A stretch of 64,000 bases of DNA from Olivibacter domesticus (GTDB lineage: Bacteria; Bacteroidota; Bacteroidia; Sphingobacteriales; Sphingobacteriaceae): positions 62,001 to 126,000 of the forward strand of contig NZ_FOAF01000002.1 of assembly GCF_900109575.1 (NCBI RefSeq), written 5' to 3'. The first letter of the stretch is position 1; the number at the start of each line of letters is the position of its first letter. Both the position numbers and the translations under genes were made by a program. This document shows, one piece after another, positions 10,499 through 18,502 of the stretch. The notes under the pieces were generated by a model. That model saw only the letters and a list, made by a program, of their open reading frames with translations. It was not told the DNA's origin and searched no databases.

Positions 10499-10993
10499 TC
10501 ATCTATCGGTAAGCTCTATCACTTCTAGGTTTTTTATCTCTGTTTTATCAATACCAAAGCGCATAAGCGTTCTCACCTTATGCCACCCTTGTTTTCCCGC
10601 AGCACCTGGGTTTAAGTGCAAACAATTAATTTTTTTATCATAGATTACCTTAAGAATATGTGAATGCCCTGTAATGAATAATTTAGGTGGATTACTATAA
10701 ATTTGCTCACGTACTCTTGGAGCATATCTATTTGGGTAACCACCAATATGAGTCATCCATACATCAACGTCCTCGCATTTAAATTTCAAATCTTCCGGGT
10801 AGCTACTTCTGATATCCTTCCCATCAATATTACCATACACACCTCGAAGAGGTTTAAAAGAAGCTAGCTGGTCGGCCACTTCTATTGTTCCAAAATCACC
10901 GGCATGCCAAATTTCATCACAATCTTTAAAATGTCTTAATACAGCATTGTCCAAAAAGCTATGCGTATCTGAAAGCAATCCTATTCTCGTCAT
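10499..10993 (-). CDS. YfcE/MJ0936-type metallophosphoesterase
   Basis: Small calcineurin-like phosphodiesterase of 164 residues. The metal-ligand motifs are visible in order: GLLSDTHSF, HAGDFGT, GNIDG, THIGG (often HG in other members) and GHSHI, closing with LNPGAAG. The family hydrolyses phosphodiesters in vitro; the physiological substrate is usually unknown and cannot be told here. Last gene of a minus-strand run with maf (6 nt gap). Confidence 0.88.
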   Translation of the reverse strand: MTRIGLLSDTHSFLDNAVLRHFKDCDEIWHAGDFGTIEVADQLASFKPLRGVYGNIDGKDIRSSYPEDLKFKCEDVDVWMTHIGGYPNRYAPRVREQIYSNPPKLFITGHSHILKVIYDKKINCLHLNPGAAGKQGWHKVRTLMRFGIDKTEIKNLEVIELTDR

Positions 10994-10999
10994 TAAAAA

Positions 11000-11572
11000 T
11001 TACATCTTAGTCAACTCTTTATAAAGCCTTGCTGTTGGCAATCCCATTACATTGGTATAGGAACCTTCGATATGATCTACTGCGACTGCTCCAATCCATT
11101 CCTGAATTCCATAAGCGCCTGCCTTATCATATGGTTTATAAGTATTTAGGTAATATTCTATTTGCTCATTATGGAGATCGTTGAAATAAACAGCCGTTAC
11201 CTCATAAAAAGAACGAGTTTTTTCTATTGTTTTCAGGGCGACTCCCGTAATCACTTCATGACGTTTGCCCGATAACATCTTCAGCATATCAAATGCTTCC
11301 TCGTAATCTTTGGGCTTACCTAAGATCTTATCGTCTATACAAACAATAGTATCTGCAGTAATTACTATCATATTATCTGATGTTATTTCAAATGCCTCTG
11401 CTTTTTTCGTAGCTATATATAAAGCGACTGCGGCGCCTCTCATTGCTTCAGGATAAGACTCTTCGACCTCTTTTACCTCCGTTAAGAATTGTATTCCTAA
11501 AGACGCCAACAGTTCTTTCCGTCTAGGTGATTTAGAAGCTAAAATAATATTTTTTAGATTTAAATTTTCCAT
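11000..11572 (-). CDS. maf: Maf-family nucleoside triphosphate pyrophosphatase
   Basis: Cytoplasmic house-cleaning enzyme that hydrolyses non-canonical or excess nucleoside triphosphates to monophosphates. At 190 residues it has the N-terminal signature ILASKSPRRKELL, the TADTIVCIDDKILGKPKDYEEA active-site block and the KAGAYGIQEW segment. It lies between kdsC-like and yfcE-like genes, all on the minus strand with short gaps, so it is likely in one operon. Confidence 0.93.
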   Translation of the reverse strand: MENLNLKNIILASKSPRRKELLASLGIQFLTEVKEVEESYPEAMRGAAVALYIATKKAEAFEITSDNMIVITADTIVCIDDKILGKPKDYEEAFDMLKMLSGKRHEVITGVALKTIEKTRSFYEVTAVYFNDLHNEQIEYYLNTYKPYDKAGAYGIQEWIGAVAVDHIEGSYTNVMGLPTARLYKELTKM

Positions 11573-11606
11573 AATACATTATTCGGTATGTCTCTATGTT
11601 CCATAC

Positions 11607-12125
11607 TCATATACTTTTTACGGCCACATCATCATCCCATTTGTTTTGCAGTTTTAACACCTTTTCAATTACATCTCTCACCGCCCCCTTTCCACCGTCT
11701 TTTGAACTGATGTAATGTGATACTGCCTTAATTTCTTCTACCGCATCATTGGGACATGCTGCTATTCCTACTTCACGCATAATTGTTAAATCTGGTATAT
11801 CATCTCCCATGTATAGAACATCACCTGCCTGAAATTGTTGCTCATTTAGCCATTTATTGAAGCAGGTGATCTTATCCTGGATCCCCATGAATGTGTCAAT
11901 TATACCTAGACCTTCCAAACGTAAACGAACCCCTTCAGATCTACCGCCTGTAATCACAGCTATCGAAAACCCTTTCTTAACAGCAAGTTGCAAGGCATAC
12001 CCATCGCGAATATTAAAGCTTCTCAGCTGTTCACCTTGTTCCGTCACCAATACTTCCCCATTTGTTAATACGCCATCTACGTCAAGTATAAATGCCTTAA
12101 CTCGTTTTAATTTATCAAATAACAT
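11607..12125 (-). CDS. kdsC: KdsC-like HAD phosphatase
   Basis: Probable 3-deoxy-D-manno-octulosonate 8-phosphate phosphatase, the step that yields free KDO for lipopolysaccharide core. It is a compact 172-residue C0-type HAD protein: motif I DVDGVLTNGEV near residue 16, motif II VITGGRS, the YMGDDIPDL motif IV and the GKGAVRDVIE tail typical of KdsC tetramers. No KDO gene is adjacent, so the substrate is assigned by family resemblance only. Confidence 0.85.
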   Translation of the reverse strand: MLFDKLKRVKAFILDVDGVLTNGEVLVTEQGEQLRSFNIRDGYALQLAVKKGFSIAVITGGRSEGVRLRLEGLGIIDTFMGIQDKITCFNKWLNEQQFQAGDVLYMGDDIPDLTIMREVGIAACPNDAVEEIKAVSHYISSKDGGKGAVRDVIEKVLKLQNKWDDDVAVKSI

Positions 12126-12182
12126 GATATGTATTCCTTAGACGCACAGTCCCTAGTATATAATTGTTTACTTTTATTTACG

Positions 12183-12950
12183 CTATTTAAAATGATTTTT
12201 TAAAATCCCCTCGCTTAACAAGCTATAGATGTTTTGCCAGTCTGGATGCTCTCTTAATAAATCTATATGTTTATCCATTATAATTTTATCATTTCTTACA
12301 GCAGGGCCTGTCTGCACTTCATTTGGATTATGTAACTGTATTTTATTTGCTGTTTCAACAATCAATGGCCTTAGCAAGTTGAAGTCAACACTCTTCTCTT
12401 TCAAAAAATTATAAGCCACCGCATACAAATAATTACTAAAATTGCAAGCGATAACCGCTCCTAAATGCAAACATCTACGCTGCTCCGAATTGTATTCATA
12501 TATTAAAGGAGAAAGTTTAAATGCCAGATTCATGACTTCCGCTTTGGTTTGCTGATCTGAAAATTCAAGGATTAGCGGCACCTTACTAAAATCTAGCTCT
12601 ACTTCCTTAGAGATCGTTTGTAAAGGATAAACTACCCCACAAGAAGATGAAAAAGGTTTAAGAACTTCTATATCTGTACTTCCTGAAGTGTGAAGTAAAA
12701 TTTTATTTCTTAACCGGAGTGTAGAAGCTACCTCGTGTATCGCTTCATCCTTCACTGCTATTATATAAACGTCCGCCTCTGTGGTTACGTAAAAAAGATT
12801 ATCAATAGGTTCAGCCCCAATCCCATCTGCTAATTGTTTTGCATGATCATAATTGCGACTATATACCTGCTTAATATGATACTCGGCCTTTTTTAATGCA
12901 TAAGCCAAATGTGTAGCAACATTTCCGCTTCCTAATATTATTATATCCAT
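12183..12950 (-). CDS. Rossmann-fold and DUF2520 domain oxidoreductase-like protein
   Basis: 255 residues; the N-terminal half is an NAD(P)-binding Rossmann domain (IIILGSGNVATHLAYAL, like pyrroline-5-carboxylate reductase and F420-dependent oxidoreductases) and the C-terminal half matches the helical DUF2520 type (HLGAVIACNFSNYLYAVA). The reaction is unknown. It begins just after the terminator that closes the cytochrome-c gene pair and probably starts the DUF2520-kdsC-maf-yfcE unit. Confidence 0.85.
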   Translation of the reverse strand: MDIIILGSGNVATHLAYALKKAEYHIKQVYSRNYDHAKQLADGIGAEPIDNLFYVTTEADVYIIAVKDEAIHEVASTLRLRNKILLHTSGSTDIEVLKPFSSSCGVVYPLQTISKEVELDFSKVPLILEFSDQQTKAEVMNLAFKLSPLIYEYNSEQRRCLHLGAVIACNFSNYLYAVAYNFLKEKSVDFNLLRPLIVETANKIQLHNPNEVQTGPAVRNDKIIMDKHIDLLREHPDWQNIYSLLSEGILKNHFK

Positions 12951-12956
12951 ACCCTA

Positions 12957-12993
12957 TAAAAAACGGGGGTTATAGTAGCTCCATAGCCCCCGT
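12957..12993 (-). terminator. Terminator after the ccmF-like gene
   Basis: Minus-strand hairpin pairing ACGGGGGCTAT (12993-12983) with ATAACCCCCGT (12973-12963) through one G-U pair, followed by six T (complement of 12963-12958). It separates the heme-lyase gene from the DUF2520 gene, which starts 7 nt later. Confidence 0.88.
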
Positions 12994-13026
12994 CGGGTAA
13001 AATTAACAATAAAAGTGTATAAATGT

Positions 13027-15480
13027 TTATGCTATCTTCCCTTTAAGCTCTTTATTTCTTCTAAAAATGGACAATAAGAACCCAACGGTCATAATAATCG
13101 TTCCGCACCAGAAAAAATTTATATATGGAAATTCAATTGCCTTCATTACTACCCATTTCTTTTCAGGCAGGGCCTTTTGATAAATCATCAACTCAACCCC
13201 TTTGTCGGGAACTATTTTGGTAAATCTCAAACGAAGCCCCTGTTCATTAATATCTTTTGCAAAATCAAAGCTATTCCCGTTTTTTATCAGGTACTTTGGA
13301 TCCGCTTCAAAAACTTCCCCTGAGGCAGCATGAACCTCTAACTGTAGAGCAAAAAGAAGGTCGCCATTCGCTAATGGCATATTTTGAAGTGTCGCATTTC
13401 TATTAACACCTTTCACTACGATATACCCACTTTTATATCTTAAGGTATCACCAATATTAACCATTTGTGTAGATGGTTCTTCAAACCCTTCGTTCGCGTC
13501 ATGTCCTTCATGACCATGATCATGTTGTTCCGTAGGTTCATCCAATTTTGGAGCAGAAGTAACAATAGTATAAATATCCTTCGTTATATAGTGACGCGTA
13601 CTGGGTGTTCCTATAAGTCCCATTTTTGGATTTTGCTGTGCATTTGGTGTTAATTGAAAACGTTCAACTATTTTACCTGTTTCTTTGTCCTTTCTTTCGT
13701 AATTTATTTTATAATATACATTTGGGTTAGCTACACTATCACCTACATAGGTAATTGTATAACCATCCATTTCTATCGGTTCATTTATATATAAAAATAA
13801 ATTTTCACCAGGCTTTTCTGCGTCCTCAAAGCCTGCTATAGGTATAGACCCACTGGCATTTAAGGATACAACCTTATTTGTAGCTGCAGCAACCAAAGCC
13901 CCTATTAGTAAAAGCGCAAACCCTATGTGTGCAACAGAGGAGCCTGCTAATTTCCATTTCCCTTTGAAAGCATCCCCTAAAACTCTCGCATTTGCCACCA
14001 GTGAAAATATAGCGGCGAGGGACAACAGAATATATATAAAATTAGTATAGACCTTCGTTATATACACTAAGATGGCAGTAAGAAGGACAGAAACTATAAA
14101 AGAAATTAACAAATTAGCATAAAACACCTTTGGTGTAGTTTTCTTATACTTTAAAAACTGACCAATTGCCGATAAAGTAAGCACTAATATCGCGAATGCC
14201 GCTTGCCACTTATTGTAATGAGCAATCGCATCAACAGGGGGAGCAACTTTGGTTTTAAATATAGCATTGAATACAGGAATAGAAGTTGTTGCAATAATCT
14301 GTACACACGCTATAACTAAAATGAGCGCGCCAATAAATAGCCAAAATTCTCTTGAATAAGTATCTTCATCTTTTTTAGTTATCGGGAGTTCTTTCCACCG
14401 TGTTACCAAAAAATAGACCATTAATATTAAAAACACTACATTAAATGCTACTAATTGCCAATACATACCTAAATCAGTAAAGGAATGCACTGAAGTTTCC
14501 CCCAAAACACCACTACGTGTTAAAAATGAGGCGTATATCACTAAAACAAAACTTATTAGTACTAGAAAAGTTGCTGTAAAGTACGAATGTCCTGAGTTTT
14601 TAAATGCAATAATAACATGCACTGCAGCAATCAATGTGAACCAAGGAATGATAGATGCATTTTCAACTGGATCCCAGGCCCAGAATCCGCCAAAATTTAA
14701 TGCCTCATACGCCCAAAAAGACCCCATTATAATACCTGCGCCAAGTACCATAACGGCAAATAAGGACCATGGTAAAGCAGGCTTAAGCCATTCTTTATAT
14801 TTTCTTTCCCATAAACCTGCTATCCCGTAGGCGAAAGGAACAATCATAGAAGCAAAACCTAAAAACAATGTTGGAGGATGTATCACCATCCAGTAATTCT
14901 GTAATAAAGGGTTTAAACCGTTCCCATCAGCTATCATGCTGAGATAATTCGGATTGGAAAAGATAGGCGCTTCTAACGCTTGTCGTAAAAGTATGAACGG
15001 TGAGCTTCCAACGCGTTCTCCAAACACCTCTATCCCCAATAACATGGACGCTAAACAAGCCTGACAGAGCATAATAATGGTCATGACAGGATTTTCCCAG
15101 CTTTTACTACGAAAAAGCACTATCAATGCCAATAAAGATTGCCAAAACATCCATAACCAAAAGCTTCCCTCCTGTCCTTCCCAAAAACTAGAGATGATAT
15201 AATATACTGGTAGTGTGCGCGAAGAATGCGACCATGCGTAATGATATTCAAAAAGGTGGCTATAAATGATATAAAAAAGGCTGCTTCCTATACCAATTAC
15301 AGAAGCTATGTTTATAAAAAAGCTAATTCTAGCTATTTTATGCCAGGATGTATCCTCCTTATGCCGTGTAGCAAAAAAATAGCTTATACAGGATAATAAT
15401 GCTGTTCCAAAAGATAAAATGATAAGGAACTGACCAAACTGACCTGGAAAAAGGCTTTCGCCTTGAAATTTAATATCCAT
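13027..15480 (-). CDS. ccmF: CcmF/CcsA-type cytochrome c heme lyase
   Basis: Polytopic inner-membrane protein that takes heme from CcmE and helps attach it to apocytochrome c outside the membrane. At 817 residues it has many membrane helices in the first 500 residues, the tryptophan-rich WWD-type heme-handling motif as NFGGFWAWDPVEN near residue 265, conserved histidines between helices (VIHPPTLFLGFA), and a large extracytoplasmic domain (about 550-780) before a final helix. A His-rich stretch HDHGHEGHD is notable in that domain. It lies 37 nt after ccmE on the same strand. No ccmA, B, C, G or H gene is nearby. Confidence 0.92.
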   Translation of the reverse strand: MDIKFQGESLFPGQFGQFLIILSFGTALLSCISYFFATRHKEDTSWHKIARISFFINIASVIGIGSSLFYIIYSHLFEYHYAWSHSSRTLPVYYIISSFWEGQEGSFWLWMFWQSLLALIVLFRSKSWENPVMTIIMLCQACLASMLLGIEVFGERVGSSPFILLRQALEAPIFSNPNYLSMIADGNGLNPLLQNYWMVIHPPTLFLGFASMIVPFAYGIAGLWERKYKEWLKPALPWSLFAVMVLGAGIIMGSFWAYEALNFGGFWAWDPVENASIIPWFTLIAAVHVIIAFKNSGHSYFTATFLVLISFVLVIYASFLTRSGVLGETSVHSFTDLGMYWQLVAFNVVFLILMVYFLVTRWKELPITKKDEDTYSREFWLFIGALILVIACVQIIATTSIPVFNAIFKTKVAPPVDAIAHYNKWQAAFAILVLTLSAIGQFLKYKKTTPKVFYANLLISFIVSVLLTAILVYITKVYTNFIYILLSLAAIFSLVANARVLGDAFKGKWKLAGSSVAHIGFALLLIGALVAAATNKVVSLNASGSIPIAGFEDAEKPGENLFLYINEPIEMDGYTITYVGDSVANPNVYYKINYERKDKETGKIVERFQLTPNAQQNPKMGLIGTPSTRHYITKDIYTIVTSAPKLDEPTEQHDHGHEGHDANEGFEEPSTQMVNIGDTLRYKSGYIVVKGVNRNATLQNMPLANGDLLFALQLEVHAASGEVFEADPKYLIKNGNSFDFAKDINEQGLRLRFTKIVPDKGVELMIYQKALPEKKWVVMKAIEFPYINFFWCGTIIMTVGFLLSIFRRNKELKGKIA

Positions 15481-15517
15481 TTATAAAATAAGATTGGGGC
15501 TAACTTAAGGAATTCTT

Positions 15518-15922
15518 CTAAACGCTTGATGCAGCAGATTCCGTCACTTCTACTTGATCCTTATTATATTTAGATGGGCATTTCATGAGTATCTTAGATG
15601 CATGAAATTCTTCACCTACCATTTTCCCAGTAAGTACTATTTGTTCAGACCGTTCAAAATCTTGTGGTTTAGAACCATTAAAAACCACTTTGCACTCTGT
15701 ACCATCATTATCTACCATATAGAAGGCAAAATAATTAGCGTTATCGGTTGGTTTATAAAAAAGTTCTTTACCTTTATTTAATTCTCCAACAACATGAATC
15801 TCTTCTTCCGTTTTTTGCGCATCATTAAATGAAGCGTATGTACTGGAATCGGTATAAATACTGATTATCATAGCAATGGCTACCGCGATGATCACAATAC
15901 CTAAAATAGCACCTTTTTTCAT
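15518..15922 (-). CDS. ccmE: Cytochrome c maturation protein CcmE, CxxxY type
   Basis: Periplasm-facing heme chaperone anchored by one N-terminal helix (residues 5-23) followed by the OB-fold domain (about 40-115: VVGELNKG, FYMVDNDGTECKVVFNG, EQIVLTGKM). The heme-binding region reads C115-P-S-K-Y119. The usual motif is HxxxY, with the His making the covalent heme link; a CxxxY variant is described for some archaea and Desulfovibrio. It is therefore an intact member of the variant class and not a damaged gene. Directly upstream of ccmF, probably co-transcribed. Confidence 0.9.
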   Translation of the reverse strand: MKKGAILGIVIIAVAIAMIISIYTDSSTYASFNDAQKTEEEIHVVGELNKGKELFYKPTDNANYFAFYMVDNDGTECKVVFNGSKPQDFERSEQIVLTGKMVGEEFHASKILMKCPSKYNKDQVEVTESAASSV

Positions 15923-16059
15923 TAGAACAGCTTAATTTTTAATAATAATGAAATTTCCGAATAGATTTCTCATCAATAATATTTTTTGCAAAAGTACAAA
16001 ATACTAAACAGATAGCTTGTAATATTGCAAGCACCGCACGTTATTAAGAAACATTCTAA

Positions 16060-16470
16060 TTAATATTCATCCTGTTTCTTTCTGCTAATTTTCAATAAAG
16101 ATTTTTGTCTTTTACTATCTAGTCGCTTTTCTACGGAGGCTTTGCTTCGCTTACTTTCTTTGCGCTGCTGGGGCAGCTTCAATGCATGGTTTATAAGCGT
16201 AATCAGTTTCTTCTTTGCTATTTCTTTGTTTTTTAACTGAGAGCGATCTTGCTGACAGATTACCTGTAATTTTCCTTCGCTTTGGATACGTTGATTCAGC
16301 TTTACTTTAATACGGAGTTTTTGTTCATCAGTAAAAAGTGAACAAGCATTTAAATCAAACAGAAGTTCCACTTTAGTAGAAACTTTGTTTACGTGTTGCC
16401 CCCCTTTACCACCACTTCTGGAGGTTTTATAAGAAATAAACGGTTCCAGACTTTTACTTTCAAATATCAT
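16060..16470 (-). CDS. arfB: Alternative ribosome-rescue factor ArfB
   Basis: Peptidyl-tRNA hydrolase that frees ribosomes stalled on truncated mRNA. The 136-residue protein has the class-I release-factor catalytic motif SRSGGKGGQHVNKV with the GGQ, and the very basic C-terminal tail (KRSKASVEKRLDSKRQKSLLKISRKK) that in ArfB inserts into the empty mRNA channel. It lacks the codon-recognition domains of RF1/RF2, as expected. No ssrA gene is seen in the window. Confidence 0.92.
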   Translation of the reverse strand: MIFESKSLEPFISYKTSRSGGKGGQHVNKVSTKVELLFDLNACSLFTDEQKLRIKVKLNQRIQSEGKLQVICQQDRSQLKNKEIAKKKLITLINHALKLPQQRKESKRSKASVEKRLDSKRQKSLLKISRKKQDEY

Positions 16471-16838
16471 ATACCTTTATAATGTGCTAAACTGCAAACT
16501 TAGTAAAGCATACTAATTAGTTTGTATTAAATTTGCTATGAGTTATTGTGTAGTAATAATTTTATCATATAATAGTAAGAACATAACACGTACATTATAG
16601 GAATCTATCCCTATGATGTCCCTATGATGTCCCTATAAAGTCCCTATTATGTCCCTGTTTTGTCCCTATAATAAAAGAAGCCAGTTATTAGAAATAGTAT
16701 ATTTCATCCGAATATAAATAGCACACTTATCTATCCGTCAGTCAATTAATAAAATCGGTTAAGAAATATAAATTTTCATCCACATGCTAAAGGCAATACT
16801 CTTTTGTGCTTAACTGATTAGGTCAGTTTCCTCTACGT
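16471..16838. other. Intergenic region between arfB and the IS element
   Basis: About 370 bp of AT-rich sequence without a credible ORF. It holds the 11-bp tandem array at 16609-16674; otherwise I see nothing definite in it. The GC content rises sharply only near the IS coding region. Confidence 0.6.
16609..16674. repeat. Six-copy 11-bp tandem array (CCCTATnATGT)
   Basis: Six consecutive 11-mers: CCCTATGATGT twice, then CCCTATAAAGT, CCCTATTATGT, CCCTGTTTTGT and CCCTATAATAA. The CCCT core and the terminal GT are the best kept positions. The period is close to one helical turn, so all cores face the same side of the DNA. The array is non-coding (11 is not a multiple of 3) and lies about 165 bp from the IS. 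Confidence 0.85.
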
Positions 16839-16876
16839 TGTCTATGCTTACAGTAATATCCGACCTTCTTTGTTTC

Positions 16877-18121
16877 TTATGCCGCATGCCCATCAAACTC
16901 CAGATTCGGCTGCAATTGCTTTAACTGTTTTTTATAGTATGCGACCAGCTTGTCTTTCCTGAAGTTATCCAGGTGTTCCGGGCCCAGTTCCTTGAAATGT
17001 ACGTTGTCCTTGATAATGAAGTAAGCGGCGACCAGGATCTTGTGTCCTATTGCAATGATGGCTTTCTTTTTGCCCCTACGTCCTACCAGTGACCTGTATT
17101 TTGCGCCGAAATATGTCCCCTTGCTCCGTGATCCGGCCCACCCGAGTTCGGTAAGTAAGGAGCGTAAGTACTTATTGCCATGCGTAATCCGGCCGCTTTT
17201 GTTCTTTCCGGCGCTTTCGTTGGTTCCCGGACAGATTCCCGCCCACGAGGCAAGGTGATGGCTCGAGGGGAATTGTCCCATGTCAAGGCCGATTTCGGCG
17301 ATGATGCCCACCGCTCCGTTCCGGTCGACACCGGGCATTTCCGACAATCTGTCTATTTCCAGGTTATACGGGGCGCATAGCTCATCGATACGGACAGTGA
17401 CTTCAGCAATGGTGGTCTCCAGTCGATGCATGTTGGACAGGATCGTCCGCAGCATGAACCGGTGGTGGCCAGTTACATGACCCCTTAGCGATTCCAGTAT
17501 GTCCGACCGGCTCGCTTTTACACGGCCATGGACAAACTGCAGCAGGTCTTCCGGATGGTAGCCGCCCTCATCCAGGATGGCAGAGATCATTTTCATGCCC
17601 GTTACCCCGAAAATGTCCGTCAGCACCACAGAGAGCTTGATATTGGCGTCCTCCAGGATTTTCTGGAACCGGTTCCTGTCCGAAGTGATCTGACCGATCA
17701 GCTTCTTCCTGTATCGGGTCAGGTCCCGCAGCTCACGTATCGACCGGGGCGGGATGAAACTCCCCTTCAGCAATCCGCATAGAAGCAGTTTAGCCAGCCA
17801 ACGGCTGTCACGCTTGTCTGTTTTGTGGCCGGGGATGTTCTTCACGTGCCGTGCATTGACCAGCAGGATCTCGAAGTCATCCCCAAGCACATTGAAAATC
17901 GGCTTCCAGTAGACCCCCGTACTCTCCATGGCGATGTGCGTGATCCCGTGTTTTTTCAGCCACGCCCGCAGTTTCTCCAGCGAACCGGTAAACGTGCTGT
18001 AACTTTTTGTCATCGTTTTTATACCTTTGCCCTGTATGGTCGCCACAACGTTCTCCTTGTGGACGTCAAGCCCGCATCCGCGTTCAACGACCTGCTCAAA
18101 TTCTATCGATCCTTTATCCAT
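16877..18121 (-). CDS. IS110-family transposase (DEDD recombinase)
   Basis: Site-specific recombinase that moves the element. With the ATG at 18121 the protein is 414 residues, normal for IS110. The RuvC-like DEDD residues are visible as D19 (GLDVHKE), E66 (AMESTG), D102 and D105 (TDKRDS). The C-terminal Transposase_20 domain includes LSEMPGVDRNGAVGIIAEIG and the serine-bearing GKNKSGRITHGNKYLR segment. The frame is open for 80 more codons upstream, but that part is AT-rich, unlike any IS110 N terminus and overlaps the structured leader, so I rejected the longer form. The gene looks intact. Family knowledge: the left-end leader of IS110 elements encodes a guide called bridge RNA. Confidence 0.92.
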   Translation of the reverse strand: MDKGSIEFEQVVERGCGLDVHKENVVATIQGKGIKTMTKSYSTFTGSLEKLRAWLKKHGITHIAMESTGVYWKPIFNVLGDDFEILLVNARHVKNIPGHKTDKRDSRWLAKLLLCGLLKGSFIPPRSIRELRDLTRYRKKLIGQITSDRNRFQKILEDANIKLSVVLTDIFGVTGMKMISAILDEGGYHPEDLLQFVHGRVKASRSDILESLRGHVTGHHRFMLRTILSNMHRLETTIAEVTVRIDELCAPYNLEIDRLSEMPGVDRNGAVGIIAEIGLDMGQFPSSHHLASWAGICPGTNESAGKNKSGRITHGNKYLRSLLTELGWAGSRSKGTYFGAKYRSLVGRRGKKKAIIAIGHKILVAAYFIIKDNVHFKELGPEHLDNFRKDKLVAYYKKQLKQLQPNLEFDGHAA

Positions 18122-18401
18122 AGCCGCTTTTGTTTTGTTTTTTGTCCAATACAAAATTAGGCGGCTATGGATAATATTCATGCCCTTTTGTCTGAACGCC
18201 GTAAAAAGCAAAAAAAATCTGCTGATGGAAGTTTCCTCTATTAAAAATAGCTCTTCAATGGTATCGGAGAGATCGATAACGGCTTTAGCCCTCATGAACG
18301 CCTTATGGAGGTATACAGGTGTGAATAAATCTGTTTTATATGCAAACCAATTATATCGCACATACCTCCGTCATTGAATGACGGAAGCTTGAACACCAAA
18401 A
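18122..18401 (-). ncRNA. Candidate IS110 bridge RNA region (transposase leader)
   Basis: About 280 nt of non-coding leader upstream of the transposase, the place where IS110-group elements encode their bridge RNA. It can fold: CCGTCATT/AATGACGG at 18368-18384; adjacent GGAGGTAT (18307-18314) with ATACCTCC (18362-18369); and a 10-bp pair CCATAGCCGC (18118-18127) with GCGGCTATGG (18162-18171), which encloses the transposase start. The fold and extent are my reading; loop identities were not worked out. Confidence 0.5.
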
Positions 18402-18487
18402 ATAGACACTTGTGAAAAAAAGCAAATTTATCTAAGTTTGATTATAGCTTAATTTCAGATTTTCTCCACCCATTCTGTACATTTTAC

Positions 18488-18495
18488 TACTTTTG
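18488..18495 (+). promoter_or_regulatory. -7 box of cmk
   Basis: TACTTTTG matches TAnnTTTG and ends 8 nt before the cmk ATG, implying an almost leaderless mRNA. No clear -33 element is visible. Confidence 0.55.
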
Positions 18496-18502
18496 TGCAC
18501 CC

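Larger units (their letters stand above)
16839..18408 (-). mobile_element. IS110-family insertion sequence (ends approximate)
   Basis: One transposase gene with a long 5' non-coding region. The element stands out by high GC content and different codon use against AT-rich flanks. Candidate ends are the 7-bp inverted pair TGTCTAT (16839-16845) and ATAGACA (18402-18408), which would give about 1.57 kb. No target duplication is expected for this family. It sits between the arfB and cmk genes and disrupts neither; the cmk -7 box is intact outside it. Exact ends need comparison with an empty site. Confidence 0.8.

Noticed and set aside
16609-16674. The 11-bp array as a CRISPR array
   Set aside because: Units are contiguous without spacers and far too short; no cas genes nearby.
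17040-18160. Several long open frames on the plus strand inside the IS
   Set aside because: High-GC shadow frames antisense to the transposase, with no protein-like motifs.
18122-18361. 80-codon in-frame N-terminal extension of the IS110 transposase
   Set aside because: AT-rich, unlike IS110 N termini, and covers the structured leader; the family starts close to the GLDVHK motif, as the ATG at 18121 gives.
16801-18498. CTTTTGTGC at 16801-16809 and 18490-18498 as a target duplication of the IS
   Set aside because: IS110 elements do not make target duplications, and the right copy is part of the cmk -7 box about 80 bp outside the likely end; chance or promoter similarity.
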